Shown in pieces: positions 44,978 to 56,835 of a stretch of DNA of 64,000 nucleotides (position 1 is its first letter; each line of letters begins with the position of its first letter). The notes beneath the pieces were generated by a model. The model did no database searches. It was not told the DNA's origin and saw only the letters and a list, made by a program, of their open reading frames with translations. The DNA lies in assembly GCF_037126465.1 (NCBI RefSeq), contig NW_026999301.1, positions 558,001 through 622,000 of the forward strand. The letters are read 5' to 3'. The position numbers and the translations under genes are program-made. The DNA is from Ornithodoros turicata (Eukaryota > Arthropoda > Arachnida > Ixodida > Argasidae).

Positions 44978-44991
44978 GGTTATGGGCCCAG
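44978..44991 (+). promoter_or_regulatory. Copia primer-binding site
   Basis: GGTTATGGGCCCAG follows the LTR. Drosophila copia uses the same sort of sequence, complementary to the anticodon region of initiator methionine tRNA (half-tRNA priming). The match is from memory of that system. Confidence 0.7.
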
Positions 44992-45037
44992 AAGGTCTCT
45001 AGTTGTCCAGAAGGTTTCAAGCCGCAAACTGCATCGA

Positions 45038-47024
45038 ATGCTACTAAGGCAAGTCGCGAGGAGCAGCACTCAAGGTAGCGCAAGAAACACCCGGAACATT
45101 GAATCACCTGGAGAAGCTCGAGGGTAACAACTACCGGACCTGGCGCTTCAAAGTCACGGTTCTTCTCAAGACAAAGGGCCTTTGGTCTCCCCTTGAAAGT
45201 GACCCTCCCCTTGACGCAACCGAACGACAGCAATGGGACAAGAACGACATGAAGGCAACCAACATAATTGTCCAGACATTGTCCAGCGCCCAAACGAGCT
45301 ATGTGATCAACCAGACGTCTGCAAAGGAAATCTGGAAGAAATTGGCACAAGTCAACAGGGGGCGCATATTGGAAAAGAGGATCGTGTTGAAACGAAAGCT
45401 GAATGGTATCAACTGGTCGAAAGAAGAGAGCGCAGCGCAGTACATGCACCGAGTCGAATCCATATGCCAACAGCTTCGAGCCTTAGGCAAACACTTGGAC
45501 GATGCAGAGGTGTCCGCTATTGCAATCCAAGGTCTACCCCCGTCCTATTACGGAGTGGCTAGAGGGTTTGATATTTGCGCCTTGGCAGATGTCACCCTCG
45601 AAAAGGTTAAATACGCTATTATCCAAGAAGAACGGCGTCAGAAGAAACAACCTGCCGAAGCTGAAGCTGCATATAGAGCGGGGAGCGAACCCAAAACATT
45701 GCAAGGGCACCCGCAATCGGCGAAGGATTCGAGGGCTTTAGAATGCTACGACTGCGGGAAGCCCGGTCATTTCGCTCGAAACTGCAGGTCCCGTCGCAAG
45801 GATCGCCGCGGAAAGCCATCACAGCAGCAATATCGCAGCGATGGTATTGGCTCAAACCACGGTTCAAAGCAAGGAGCGAGAATAGTGAAGTCGTCGAGAC
45901 AGCATGGAGATACCTACCCGCGGGAACGCGAATTTGCTCTTGGAGCCCAAGAAGATAATCCCTCTCAGTGTTGGACTATAGACTCAGGCGCCATAAGTCA
46001 CATGACTGGTTGCTTGGATGTTCTCACGCATTTTACAGATGAGAGCTACAAGCAGGTGAACTTAGCCGATGGGAAAACGACTGAGGCTGCAGGCTCAGGC
46101 ACCGTTCACTTTTCGACTCCATGACAATGTTGTAAGCAACAAGCTTAAAGCCAAGGATGTACTGTACGTGTCCGGAATCGCCGACAATCTGATTTCAGTT
46201 TCGAAGCTCACCGACCGCGGAATGACGGTCACGTTCAACGGGGACCGTTGTAACGTGTTCTAGGATGAATCTTCTGTTTTCTCTGGTGTAAAGATCGACG
46301 GCATATCTACAAAATGCAGGCAGAAGTCATACGAGCTGACCATGCCAAGGCACCCGGCACATCTGAACTCTGGCACCGTCGCATGGGCCATCTGAATATG
46401 GACGCACTCGTCAAGATGTCGACTGCCAAAATCGTAGCAGGACTTCCGCCTCTAGCAGGCTCACACAAAGTCTGCACGAACTGCCTGACGGGGAAGCATA
46501 CCCGGGACCCTTTCACAGCACGAAACGGAAATGCTACGGAAGAAGTATTGGCCTTGCTCCACGTGGACCTATGCGGTCCTTTTCCAGTGAATTCTGTTGG
46601 TGGCAGCAAGTATTGTTTAGTCGTCGTGGATGACTACAGCAGACAAGTAAGCGTCCACTTCTTAAAGTATAAGAATGACGCAGCCACCGCGTTAGAAGAC
46701 TACATCCGTGCAGCGGAAACACAAACAGCCCACCGTGTTAAGAGTATTCAAACAGATAATGATGGCGAGTTCATTAACACTCGCTTGGAGCAATTCCTCC
46801 GACGAAAAGGAATTTTGCACGAAAAGACTGTCCCATACTCGCCGGCTCAAAATGGGGTTGCGGAACGTACGAACCGCATACTTGTAGAGACGGCGAGAAC
46901 ACTCCTGCATGAAGCTCAGCTTCCTTCAGTGCTTTGGGCAGAAGCCGTAAACACTGCTGGCTATGTTAGAAATCGCTGCATCAAACGCATCCTTAACGAA
47001 AATATTCCAGAAGAGGCTTATACA
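45038..47024 (+). pseudogene. Copia Gag-protease-integrase, 5' half, broken
   Basis: An ATG at 45038 is followed by a frame change before the long frame at 45099-46124. Gag includes NNYRTWRFKVTVLLKTKGLW, a UBN2-type region, and one zinc knuckle CYDCGKPGHFARNC (about 45750). The protease site is IDSGAISHMT (about 45980). A shift near 46100 and a stop at 46261 lead to integrase: the GAG_pre-integrase finger (LWHRRMGHLNMDAL, CTNCLTGKH), catalytic HVDLCGPF (46560), IQTDNDGEF (46750) and GVAERTN (46855). The coding sequence stops at 47024, where a 9.8-kb element is inserted; it resumes at 56836. Confidence 0.9.
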
Positions 47025-47129
47025 CACTCTAAAAAATACTGTGATCTCTACGGGCGTTTAATAGTGTCTGACGACGGCGTGTTACCGTAATCACAAATAC
47101 TGCGAAAACTACTTAAAACGGTGGCGCCA

Positions 47130-48049
47130 TCATCACGCGCCAGCCAAAAACTTCAATGCGGAGGCAAGGCCAAGCCAAGTACGGGGTATGGCGCGTTGCC
47201 GTCATTCGCACTTGGCCTTCGGGAGCATGGAGGAAGGAAACACAGGAGCGGCCCTTCTAATTTTTTGCCATTGGGACGGGCGTGCCAACTTCGCACTGCA
47301 TGCTGGGATGCTCCTGTCTACCATGTGACCGCACACGTGACCCCAGAACACGCGCAGGCCAGCTCCCAGAGCAGACGACGTGGAGTCGTGGTTGTCTTGC
47401 AGTCCAGATATCTCCATTGTGATGAACGCCGCGCGTCCATCATCTATATTAGTGTGTGTTCGGAGGTTTACTCTTGGTTTACCCTTTCACTACAAGACCG
47501 GTCAGGTTCTGCAGGACAACCACGCAGGACTAGAAACATCATTCGCGGTAGCTATGTTTGTGTGACGACGTGGCCGCGTGTTGTGTGTTGCTGAAGTGGT
47601 AAAGCATGTCAGTAATCAAATTTGTACAACGATGGAGGAAATCAATTGAATCTGCAGCTGTAGCACAGCGCCAGCTTGCAAAGGAAGGGTTCAAGATGAC
47701 TCTCTCACAGACAGAGGTACGCCTGTACGCCGAAACAGCCGGTCAAGTACGTGCTTGCAGGAGACGTTATTCCCGTGACAGAGCTGCTTTCTGTTGAACG
47801 ACAGCCGCAACCGCGGTTCGCACACGTTAACAAAACGTTGTTTCCGCAGTTGTGCTCACATTTTAAGAGTAAAGGACTTAGGAAAAGCGTAAAAGCACGA
47901 AAAGCAGCGAGAGTAACAAAGCGTTGCCAAACCGAAACTTTAGAGAGGATCACGTGGTGGACAGGAAGTAATGGCGGTTTTGACAGGAGCGACCGCCAGA
48001 GGGGTCCCACGGAAATCTGCTCGCCGCTCCTGTGTTTCCATTCCTCCAT
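47130..48049. other. Left interior of the 9.8-kb element, function unknown
   Basis: No recognised protein. A 63-codon plus frame at 47606 (MSVIKFVQRWRKSIESAAVA) has a helix-like start but no known relatives. A ~60-bp segment near 47175-47250 recurs partly in inverted form near 48020-48050 and next to the right arm at about 54030, showing local rearrangement. Confidence 0.3.
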
Positions 48050-49135
48050 GTTCGGGAGAGGAAGATCAGTTGCGCTGCGCATGCGCTAGAAGTGATGTCA
48101 CGTGTCTTTCTTAGCCGCCGCCTTGCAGTCTGCTCGCTTCGCGTACGCATGCGCTAGCAGACAGCGGTTTGTTTGCTTGAGCTGCTTGAGCATGGCTTGA
48201 GGATGAGATTTGTGGTAGCGGTGAAGCAGGTTTGCCAAATATTCCGTTCAAGTTCCTCACTGGATGTCCCGGTCGTCCGTCGATGTTCAACAGGTGAGGG
48301 AACGTTTCAGCAACGCCTGCGAGTTTCATGCTCGCGGTTCAAAAGGTGAGGGCGTCTGTACAAAATTGCGCTCTGTTACTACAGATGCAACAAGTGCCAG
48401 TCCACTTTTTCTCAGCTGCACCTTCTCAGTCCAGGCAGCAGCAGCACCAGGTGAATGTAGGTACACAACTTCCAAGTGAATTAAGACGCACGAGTGCAAT
48501 TCTGAAGCTGGTAAGTACGTCTCATGCTACACACCATTCGCATTCAACGCTCTTATTTTGCATGTGTTGTAACAAATGATTCAGTGGCATAAACCGGCAG
48601 ACTGGTGCGTAATGTACAGCCATAGGGCCAAGTTGGACTAATTCTCGTGACGTGTTCGTAAAATCTGTGTAATCGGACTGTCTAAATTTCACCTGATCTA
48701 TCTTAACACCGAAGTCGGTATATAAGTAAGAAATATCGTGGCTTCGGCAATTATCAGTAATCTTTCGTTGTGCTTAATGATTCCTATTGTTTTGTATTTG
48801 TGTTTTTACTCAGAATTATCATTCTTAACTGGAGCAACAAAATTACGAAACACATGAGGATTGTGTTGAAACTGAGGACATTCCTTATTTTTACTGATTT
48901 CAGATTTTCAGGCATGGAGAGAAGAAATGCGCAGAAGGCAGCCAAGAGTCACTAAAGGCACAGGGGTAAAAAGATTGAAAGATGGAGGTTTAAAGTGTTA
49001 TTATATTTGTAACTGATCGGGTGCTTTTACAGAGAAGAACATCAAAGGAAAAAGATCCATAAAATCATAAGGTTCCGGCAGGCGTGGGGTAACCTGCATT
49101 GATGATTCATCTGCAACATTCCAGACTGGCAAGGT
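48050..49135 (+). repeat. Left arm of a ~1.1-kb inverted repeat
   Basis: Homology to the right arm starts at TTCGGGAGAGG (48051) and can be followed past GGCAAGGTTCCAG at about 49135. The arm contains exon-like pieces bounded by splice consensus (for example TTTTTCTCAG before CTGCACC at 48417, GTAAGTACG at 48511) and, at about 48966, a frame reading VKRLKDGGLKCYYICN then a stop. The Tyr/Cys pattern resembles the zinc-binding N-terminal domain of some MULE-like transposases; this is tentative. Confidence 0.75.
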
Positions 49136-49339
49136 TCCAGGACATAACGGGACGTATGCTCCGGGGCCCCCTGCCATCTCGCTCATGATCAGAGCTGACA
49201 ATTAAGGCATAATGGTTTCAAATTTCCAAAGATTCTCTAAGAAGTGGCATGCAGTTCAGAATTTGTATGAGTACAACACAACATCGTGTACAGCCTGAGA
49301 CGGCACTGTTCACGGCACTGCGCTTTTCTTCATCGGAGC

Positions 49340-50690
49340 GGTCCCCTGCCAGCTACCAGCAAAAGATCGAATAAGAAACGGGTCTATCTCTCAGTATGTG
49401 TGTCCGCTCTTGTTTGATGCTAGGGTGTCACTCCAATGGAGAAATGTGACACCATGGTGGTCCGTAAAGATTTGTACCAAGCTGTACATTGTACTCCGAC
49501 AACTAACAAACACTGTTCGGTAAGGTCAGTGTTCCAATTTGAGATTTTGCTGCCTATTTCTTCCCAAAAGGTTGCTCTTGTAAAAATGCTGAAGAAAGTC
49601 ATTTGGGTGAACTCCGGTTTATCAAGACAAGTGCAGAACATGACAAAATTTATTGTTCGACTTTGAAGGCAGTAGTCAACATAAATAAGTTTTACTTCTA
49701 AGCGATGATTGCCCATTCAAGGCAACAACAAACTCGTAGGTTCACCACACTTCCTCTGCCTGTTACAGCTTGTTTCTATTCACAACGACATCTTCAAGGT
49801 GCATATCCTGTGCCACGCAACCAGAGGAGTGGTTACATGAACTATCATTCATCGAGCATTTATGAGGAGATTATTAGAGGAATCAGTCAGAGAGATGCGT
49901 TTCAGATTATTTTTTTTTTCAGTTTTCAGGTTTTTATTGTTATTCCATGACAGTATACTCTGATACTGATACTGGGCAAGCCCTGTTGAACAGTCCAAGA
50001 CACATTCAATGCAAACGTACACACAATTTCAGGGGAACAGAAATACCAAGAACGCATGACAAATATAAGAAACAAATAGCAAAGATATTGCACAGCTGAG
50101 AAATGCACATAATCAAAAAGTAATTGCATGTCATCCTACGTATCAGCAGAAAAGTCCTGTTTGATGGTGTTTTTGAAGGATGCCAGATTATTGTTGGAAC
50201 GAATGCGTAGAGAAGTGTTTCTCAAACTGTGGGTCATGAGCTGTTGAAAAATTCATTGTTTCACGCCCAACCAGAGGGTAAAGCTCAATGCATGTTCAAA
50301 GCATTAATGGACTGTCATGTGTTGTCACCTGACAGTGCTGCATTCATGAGTAAATGATGTAGATGTGAAGGTCCTTAAGCATGAATTCAACAGAAATCCT
50401 ATGGCTGGGTGTATTTCCTGCTATCTTGCACACTCTTGGAATCTGGTTGCAAAGCTGCTTCTGAAAACTGCCCTGCTGCTATGGCTTTGTTCACACCATC
50501 TGTGCATCAATATTCGAACAGATTGGGACAAAAGTTTATGGAGCACCAGGGTGTTGCATTTCCTCATGGGAGTGACACCCTAGCAGCAAACAGACGCGGC
50601 CACACATACTGAGAGGTGCACAGAACAGCCAGTCACCTGTTTCTTATTCGATATCTTCCTGCTAGCCAGCAGGGGGCCGCTCCGATGAAG
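49340..50690. repeat. Shorter inverted pair inside the 9.8-kb element
   Basis: The segment 49340-49490 (GAGCGGTCCCCTGCC through GCTAGGGTGTCACTCC) recurs inverted at about 50690-50520 with scattered differences. About 1 kb of unrelated DNA lies between. No coding assignment. Confidence 0.6.
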
Positions 50691-52929
50691 TGCAAGGCAA
50701 CAGGCTCATTGATATGGTGTCCAGCTGGAATTTGTGGTATTTTGGAACAATGTATTGCCAACGAGACCAGTAAAAATATCCAAAACTGGACCTGGACTGC
50801 GTGTTTGGCTCACTGAAGTTACCAAAGAGCGTTTCCTTGAGGTGTGAAACAAAGCTTGATAAAATGAATCAACCAAGTTGTGTGATCTAACTGGCCAATA
50901 CTGAGTAGATTTACAATATAGATTTGCAATATCTTGAAGACTTTTACCTCTCATGAAACAAAAGCTAAATAAATGCAATCAAGCATACATTGGAACTCAG
51001 TTGCTGAGGCAAAACGCATGAACATACAAACATATGTGATTGTGCTAGTTATTTTAGTATAGTATGATCTTCTGAATTCCCAGTAGCTGTTCGAACATCA
51101 GGTTCCAGAACTGTTCTTATTTGCGTATCTGCAGTGGTTGGCTTTCACACAGCTGCACCCGTTTTAACTCCTTGCATCTTTGTTGAGACAAAGCGGAGTT
51201 GTTTGGCATTTTTGTTCAGTAGTGTCAAAGCAGGTTTAGCATAGCATAGCCAACAGGGGCATAGCCAGACGGGTTCAAACGCCCAAGATCGTACCTTTGG
51301 TAGTGCATCTGGGAGGTCCCCATAGAACCCCCCATAATATTTTCTGGCTACCGCACGGAAAGGAAACACCATCATGAGACAAGATAGAGGCAAAATTGAA
51401 TATACAAGGCGTACTGATGTGCATGAAAAATTTAACAGTGACCGAACATTGTATGCGAATTACATTATCAGAATGTTGATGAGAGTCATGTACCCCGGCC
51501 ACCATACTTTTGATGATAACGAAAGACTACAATTGAGCTGGTGTGATGGCAATATATTTGTCCTTTAATCTAATTAAATAATTATGCATTATATAGTCAT
51601 GAAGAGTTTGCTCATGGTTGTTGGAAGGGTGTACATTTCCTTAGATAAATCATTCGCAAGAATACACACAGCAGCTTTGAGCTCACCAAGGCTTTATGCG
51701 TGCAATGCCAACTGATGTTAGTATTTTCATGGTAAAAAGCATCTGTTGCAGCTGAAGAAAACAATACCATCATTCAGGGGCACCATAACAGGGGCAGTTG
51801 TCTCGTTATATTGCAAAAGAGTACTCAGTACTGGAGAGATATACACACACAGAATAAAACAATCTGCCTAGTGCAGTGAGTGGAAAGTTTATTCCACTTC
51901 TTATTGGCAGAATATTAACACAATTTTTTCTACAAGATTTCCACTTTATAGGATATACAAATTGCCAATTCTGTGTGTTATGTGTATGTATGTCACCACA
52001 CTTAAATGTATTTACCTTCTGTAATACACCCCAGACCAAGCTCAAAATGGGGCATATTGTCTTCAGTTGAAAAGTCAATGCAGGAGAGCATGCATTGCTG
52101 TAAAGTGTTTCACCTCAACCATTACCCAAAATGTATGAAGTGGCAGTACACAACTATCACACTGAATGACCCATCTGTGGTGCTATGTGTAGAATCTATG
52201 CACACTTTTCTTTTGATGTTAACATTGCCTTGAGTTTGAGGGAAAACACAGGACGAACACAGGACGATACGAACACATAGACACACGAACCAGCAATGAA
52301 GATTTAATACACAAAGTGCAAGAGAGACAGGGTAAAAAGAGTACACTTCGGCATTAACATCAAGTCAACACCAGCTAGCTTTCCTGCTCCTCCTATGTTC
52401 ATCACACTTTTGTTGGTGCTCAAATTCCTTAACAGCTGTTTTTGCATACCTGTCATGAGAACTAGAAAGAAATCCTCATCTTGCAACAAGTCAGTATTTC
52501 CTCATTGAAAGACAGTAGGATAATCCTTCTTGCCTTTGTGTGTGACGGAAAGCACTGGACTGTTTGTTTGGGCTCTGATAGAACTGAACAGCGCAACACT
52601 GTTTTGATTGTCGTCGTGTTTCCTCTCACCGTAACATATATTATAGTCCCTCATGGTGGTGTACAAGTACTGCCTTGTAGTGAGGTGAATTGGATCATTT
52701 GAAATGTGCCATCCAGCACACCCGTCACCAGCCATCCAGCACACCTGCAATGCCGTCACATAGTTTCCCTAAAATAAACAAATAGTTTCTTGAAGGTAAA
52801 AAAAGGACATTCCAGTACAACATAGTGTTTTACAAGTGCCTGCACGGGCCACCTCTATTGCATCTTCCTCTGTTTTTGTCAGTGGGGTGTGGGACAGCCC
52901 CAAAATCATGTGCATAGTAGGAAGACTGG
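50691..52929. other. Centre of the 9.8-kb element, no gene recognised
   Basis: AT-rich sequence with short frames only (up to 90 codons), none recognisable. Direct words GGACGAACACAGGACGATAC occur near 52250. This part separates the inverted arms. Confidence 0.3.
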
Positions 52930-54030
52930 AAGACAAACGAGACCTTGCCAGTTTGGAACATTGCAGACATATCAGCAAGGCAGGTCTCCCCACGCCCGAC
53001 GGAACCTTGTGATTTTATGGACCTTATTTCTTTTTATGTGTCCTCTCTATAAAAGCACCTGCTCAGTTACAAATATAATAACACTTTAAACCTCCATCTT
53101 TCAATCTTTTTACCCCTGTGCCTTTAGTAAAATGACTCTTGGCTGCATCCTGCGCATTTCTTCTCTCCATGCCTGAAAATCTGAAATCAATAAAAATAAG
53201 CAATGTCCTCAGTTTCAACACAATCCTCATGTGTTTCGTAATTTTGTTGCTCCAGTTAAGAATGATAATTCTGAGTAAAAACACAAACACAAAATAATAG
53301 GAATCATTAAGCACAACGAACGATTACTGATAATTGCCGAAACCACGATATTTCTTACTCATATACCGACTTCGGTGCAAAGATAGAACAGGTGACAATT
53401 AGACAGTCCGATTACACAGGTTTTACGAACACGTGACGAGAATTAGCCCAACTTGGCACTATGGGTGTACATTCCGCACCAGTCTGCCGATTTATGCCAC
53501 TGAATCATTTGCTACAACACATGCAAAATAAGAGCGTTGAACGCGAATGGTGTGTAGCATGAGACGTACTTACCAGCTTCAGAATTGCACTCGTGCGTCT
53601 TAATTCACTTGGAAGTTATGTACATACACCTGGTACTGCTGCTGCCTGAACTGAGAGGGTGCAGCTGAGAAAAACTGGACTGGCACTTGTTGCATCTGTA
53701 TAGTAACAGAGCGGCCCATTGAACAATTTTGTACAGACGCCCTCACCTTTTGAACCGCGAGCATGAAACTCGCAGGCGTTGCTGAAACGTCCCCTTACCT
53801 GTTGAACATCGACGGACGAGCGGGACATCCAGCGAGGAAGTTGACGGAATATTTGGCAAAGTTGCTTCACCGCTACCACAAGCCACAAATCTCATCCTCA
53901 AGCAAACAAACCGCTGTCTGCTAGCGCATGCGCACGCGAAGCGAGCAGACGGCACGGCGGCGGCAAAGAGAGACACGTGACATCACTTCTAGCGCATGCG
54001 CAGCGCAACTGATTTTCCTCTCCCGAAGGC
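52930..54030 (-). repeat. Right arm of the ~1.1-kb inverted repeat
   Basis: Inverted counterpart of 48050-49135. It keeps the frame KRLKDGGLKCYYICN (about 53070-53110) and shares the TGA directly after it with the left arm. It continues with a frame LTKTEEDAIEVARAG (about 52850) that fits the same tentative transposase family. The shared stop implies the duplication copied an already dead sequence, or that this part is not coding. Confidence 0.75.
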
Positions 54031-55635
54031 CAAGTGTCATTCGCAGCCGCCGGAAGCGGAACCAGCCTCCCCTCCAGCTCTCGCAAGATTTGTATGAAAA
54101 TGCGTGTTACTGCGCACGGAGCAATCCGTGCCTCTCCATTGGTCGAACGCCAGAGGTGTGTTCGGATTGGTTGCCGGATTTTGAAAACAGCACTTCGCGC
54201 TTCTTCGCCTGAGTGCTGCGTGCTCCCTCGGCGGTTTCGTTTGAAATTTTAACAGTGGACGCCTGGTCGGCGGTGTCTTTCGTTGGGAGGCAAGTGCGTT
54301 CGCCGTCTTATCCGTGTATTATGGTGTCTTTGATCGTTTTGTACTGTTTCTCGACGTTCTCGACACAAGCATCGGTCTACAAGCAGCCAATCGGATTTCA
54401 AACTGAAGTGTTGTCGTGAATTTTAGCTTGATGAACACGTTCGAGCGCCGTCAGATTTGCATAGCGGTGACAAGAAAATGATTCATGAAGCAGCATTATT
54501 TTCTGTTTGACGTGTAGCAGGCAAGGACATGATGATCAAGAGATTGTGCGCAAGCATGTGACAGTTGTTCGTTGCTGGGAATAAGCGTGCGGAATATGCG
54601 TGCTTTGCAAGTTTGAACTTTGTTCCAGTGTGCCAGGAAGCGCTCCGCAATGGACTCAGTACGCTCCGTGCATGTAAATGCGTCAACCTGCCGATTGTGT
54701 CAGTATAATGACTCAAATAAATTTCTGTTCGTTACGACACATTTCACAGTTGTTTGGGGATCACGAAATAACTTTGCGGTGCGCATGAAAGCTAGTAGAC
54801 CTAGAGGTCAGGGGTAGGCGGCGTAGGCAGTGCAGGGCAGTATAGAAAGCAGAAGCCAGCAACAGCCTGAACCGGTCAGGCTGCTAGCAGGACGGAAAGG
54901 CTTCTGATTGGAGGTTTGAGGGAGCAATCGCTGCATTCTCATTCGTCGTGTGCCCAGTGTTGTGTGAATTTACCTATACTATGGGCTCTATGGGGAGTTG
55001 TGGAGAGCTGGCGGAACATCGTGCGCGGACAATCGTTGACGAAGGAGGACGAAGCGGTCGTTGTAAATCTCGTGAATGCACGTAGTCAGGTAAGCACATT
55101 TCTGTTCGTACATCCTGTTCTTTGCGATTTGAGCGTGGTGCACCGTATGCCCGATTTTTGTTCAGCTTATGGGACACCAGTAAATCGTGGCTCGCGCTTG
55201 TTGTGGAGCGTCTCCCTAGTTTCAGACCTCCGTGTGTCATGCGTCCTGGCTCGTAGCGTGATCAAGGCGCTCTCATTGAATGTATCGTTGCGGAAGGTGC
55301 CCTTGTGTTTTTAACACTCTGATGGGCTACTTGACCACTGTAGAGGTGTACATGAAGCGAGCAGAATACCGTGCTGTCATGCATTATGTGTGTACACGGC
55401 GGCGAGCTATGCAAAACTCATATGTCACATTTTGGGACGTTACAAGAACACACCAGGGCGGTCGCCTCGAATCGATTTGCTCTCCGAAACCACGAAAGTA
55501 TGTCACGTCCATTCGTGTTCGCGTCTGTTCACTACGAATATAGAGATAGCGTCGCATATGAAGTAGCATATACGAGAGGGTCATGATCAGATGTCCTTAT
55601 GAACGCTGCCAGAAGAAGTTCCGTGCCGTGTCCGC
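54031..55635. other. GC-rich stretch between right arm and cassette array
   Basis: Contains CCATTGG and ATTGGTT CCAAT-box-like words near 54137-54175 and a donor-like GGTAAGCAC at 55088, so a promoter and first exons of the following unit could lie here. No protein was recognised. Confidence 0.3.
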
Positions 55636-55639
55636 GTTT

Positions 55640-56520
55640 TGTGTGCACCTTCTTATGTTCTTCCTTTGAAAAAATAAAATGGTGAGTCTAATTTCCTTTC
55701 TCTTTGCAGTGTTTTGATGCCAGAGCTGACTGATGGGTGCACATGGTTCCTTCATAGGTTCCTCCTTTGAAAAAATAAACGGTCAGTATAACTGCATGCC
55801 AACTGCCCTGCTCCCTGTAACAGTTTCCTTTCTCTTTGCAGTGTTTTGATGCCAGAGCTGACTGATGAGTGCACATGGTTCCTTCGTATGTTCTTCCTTT
55901 GAAAAAATAAACGGTGAGTATAATTGCATGTCAGTTGCCCTGCTCCCTGTAACAGTTTCCTTTCTCTTTGTAGTGTTTTGATGCCAGAGCTGACTGATGG
56001 GTGTACATGGCTCCTTTGTACGTTCTTCCTCTGAAAAAAATAAACGGTGAGTATAACTGCATGCCAATTGCCCTGCTCCCTGTAACAGTTTCCTTTCTCT
56101 TTGCAGTGTTTTGATGCCAGAGCTGACTGATGGGTGCACATGGTTCCTTCGTATGTTCTTCATTTGAAAAAATAAACTGTGAGTATAACTGCATGTCAGT
56201 TGCCCTGCTCCCTGTGACAGTTTCCTTTCTCTTTGCAGTGGTTTGATGCCAGAGCTGAGTGATGGGTGCACATGGTTTCTTCGTATGTTCTTCCATTGAA
56301 AAAATAAACGGTGAGTATAACTGCATATCAATTGCCCTGGTCCCTGTAACAGTTTCCTTTCTTTTTGCAGTGTTTTGATGCCAGAACTGACTCATGGGTG
56401 CACATGGTTCCTTCGTTGGTTCTTCCTTTGAAAAAATAAACGGTGAGTATCACTGCATGTCTATTGCCCGGCTCCCTGTAACAAGTTCATTTCTCTTTGC
56501 AGGGTTTTGATGCCAGAAGT
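55640..56520 (+). repeat. Tandem array of seven 132-bp exon-intron cassettes
   Basis: GTGTTTTGATGCCAG or its variants occurs at 55709, 55841, 55973, 56106, 56238, 56370 and 56502, a 132-nt period. Each unit has a pyrimidine tract ending TTTCTCTTTGCAG, a ~72-nt exon-like segment, AATAAA, and then GGTGAGTAT, so an acceptor and a donor bracket every segment with a ~60-nt intron between. The plus-strand segment has stops in its frame, so it is not coding in the obvious frame. The last unit runs into a segment with AATAAA at 56552. I have not seen this arrangement described. Confidence 0.85.
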
Positions 56521-56835
56521 GGCTGGCGCATTTTCATCACTATGTACATAGAAAATAAATCCAATGTGACAAACAGCACAATGTGTTGCGCATGGTCATT
56601 GCTTAAACTGCTGTCATTGCTACGACAATATGTAGAAAAGAAAAAGAGGGGCTCCAGGGACGGGCACAGTACGATAGGGGTACACGGCATATACCAGTTA
56701 AAATTACTGGCCAATGCAGTATTTTTTCACGTGCACAACTTATACAGGACCACCATAAAAAACACTGTCAATGTTTGGCAGCCAACTTTCCTTGCATTTG
56801 CCCGTTTATTTTACGGTGAAATTTTTTACAGTGCA

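Larger units (their letters stand above)
47025..56833. mobile_element. 9.8-kb DNA transposon nested in Copia (CACT-type ends)
   Basis: The ends are CACTCTAAAAAATACTG on the left and, inverted, CACTGTAAAAAATTTCACC on the right, agreeing at 12 of the first 13 positions. CA at 47023-47024 and 56834-56835 flanks it, and deleting the element with one CA would leave the Copia frame continuous. CACT ends and a 2-bp duplication suggest the CMC (CACTA/Mirage/Chapaev) group, but no transposase of that group was recognised. Inside are long inverted arms, a shorter inverted pair and an array of exon-intron cassettes. Scattered splice and polyadenylation signals suggest intron-bearing genes I could not decode. 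It may itself be a composite of several insertions. Confidence 0.7.

Noticed and set aside
55688..56395. Overlapping minus-strand frames encoding a 44-residue repeat
   Set aside because: The 132-nt period is a multiple of three, so any stop-free unit gives a repeating frame. Several frames overlap, and the splice signals are on the plus strand.
56497..56835. Start of the long frame through the transposon end as part of the Copia protein
   Set aside because: The frame crosses the inserted element's terminus by chance; Copia homology begins only after the CA duplication at 56834-56835.
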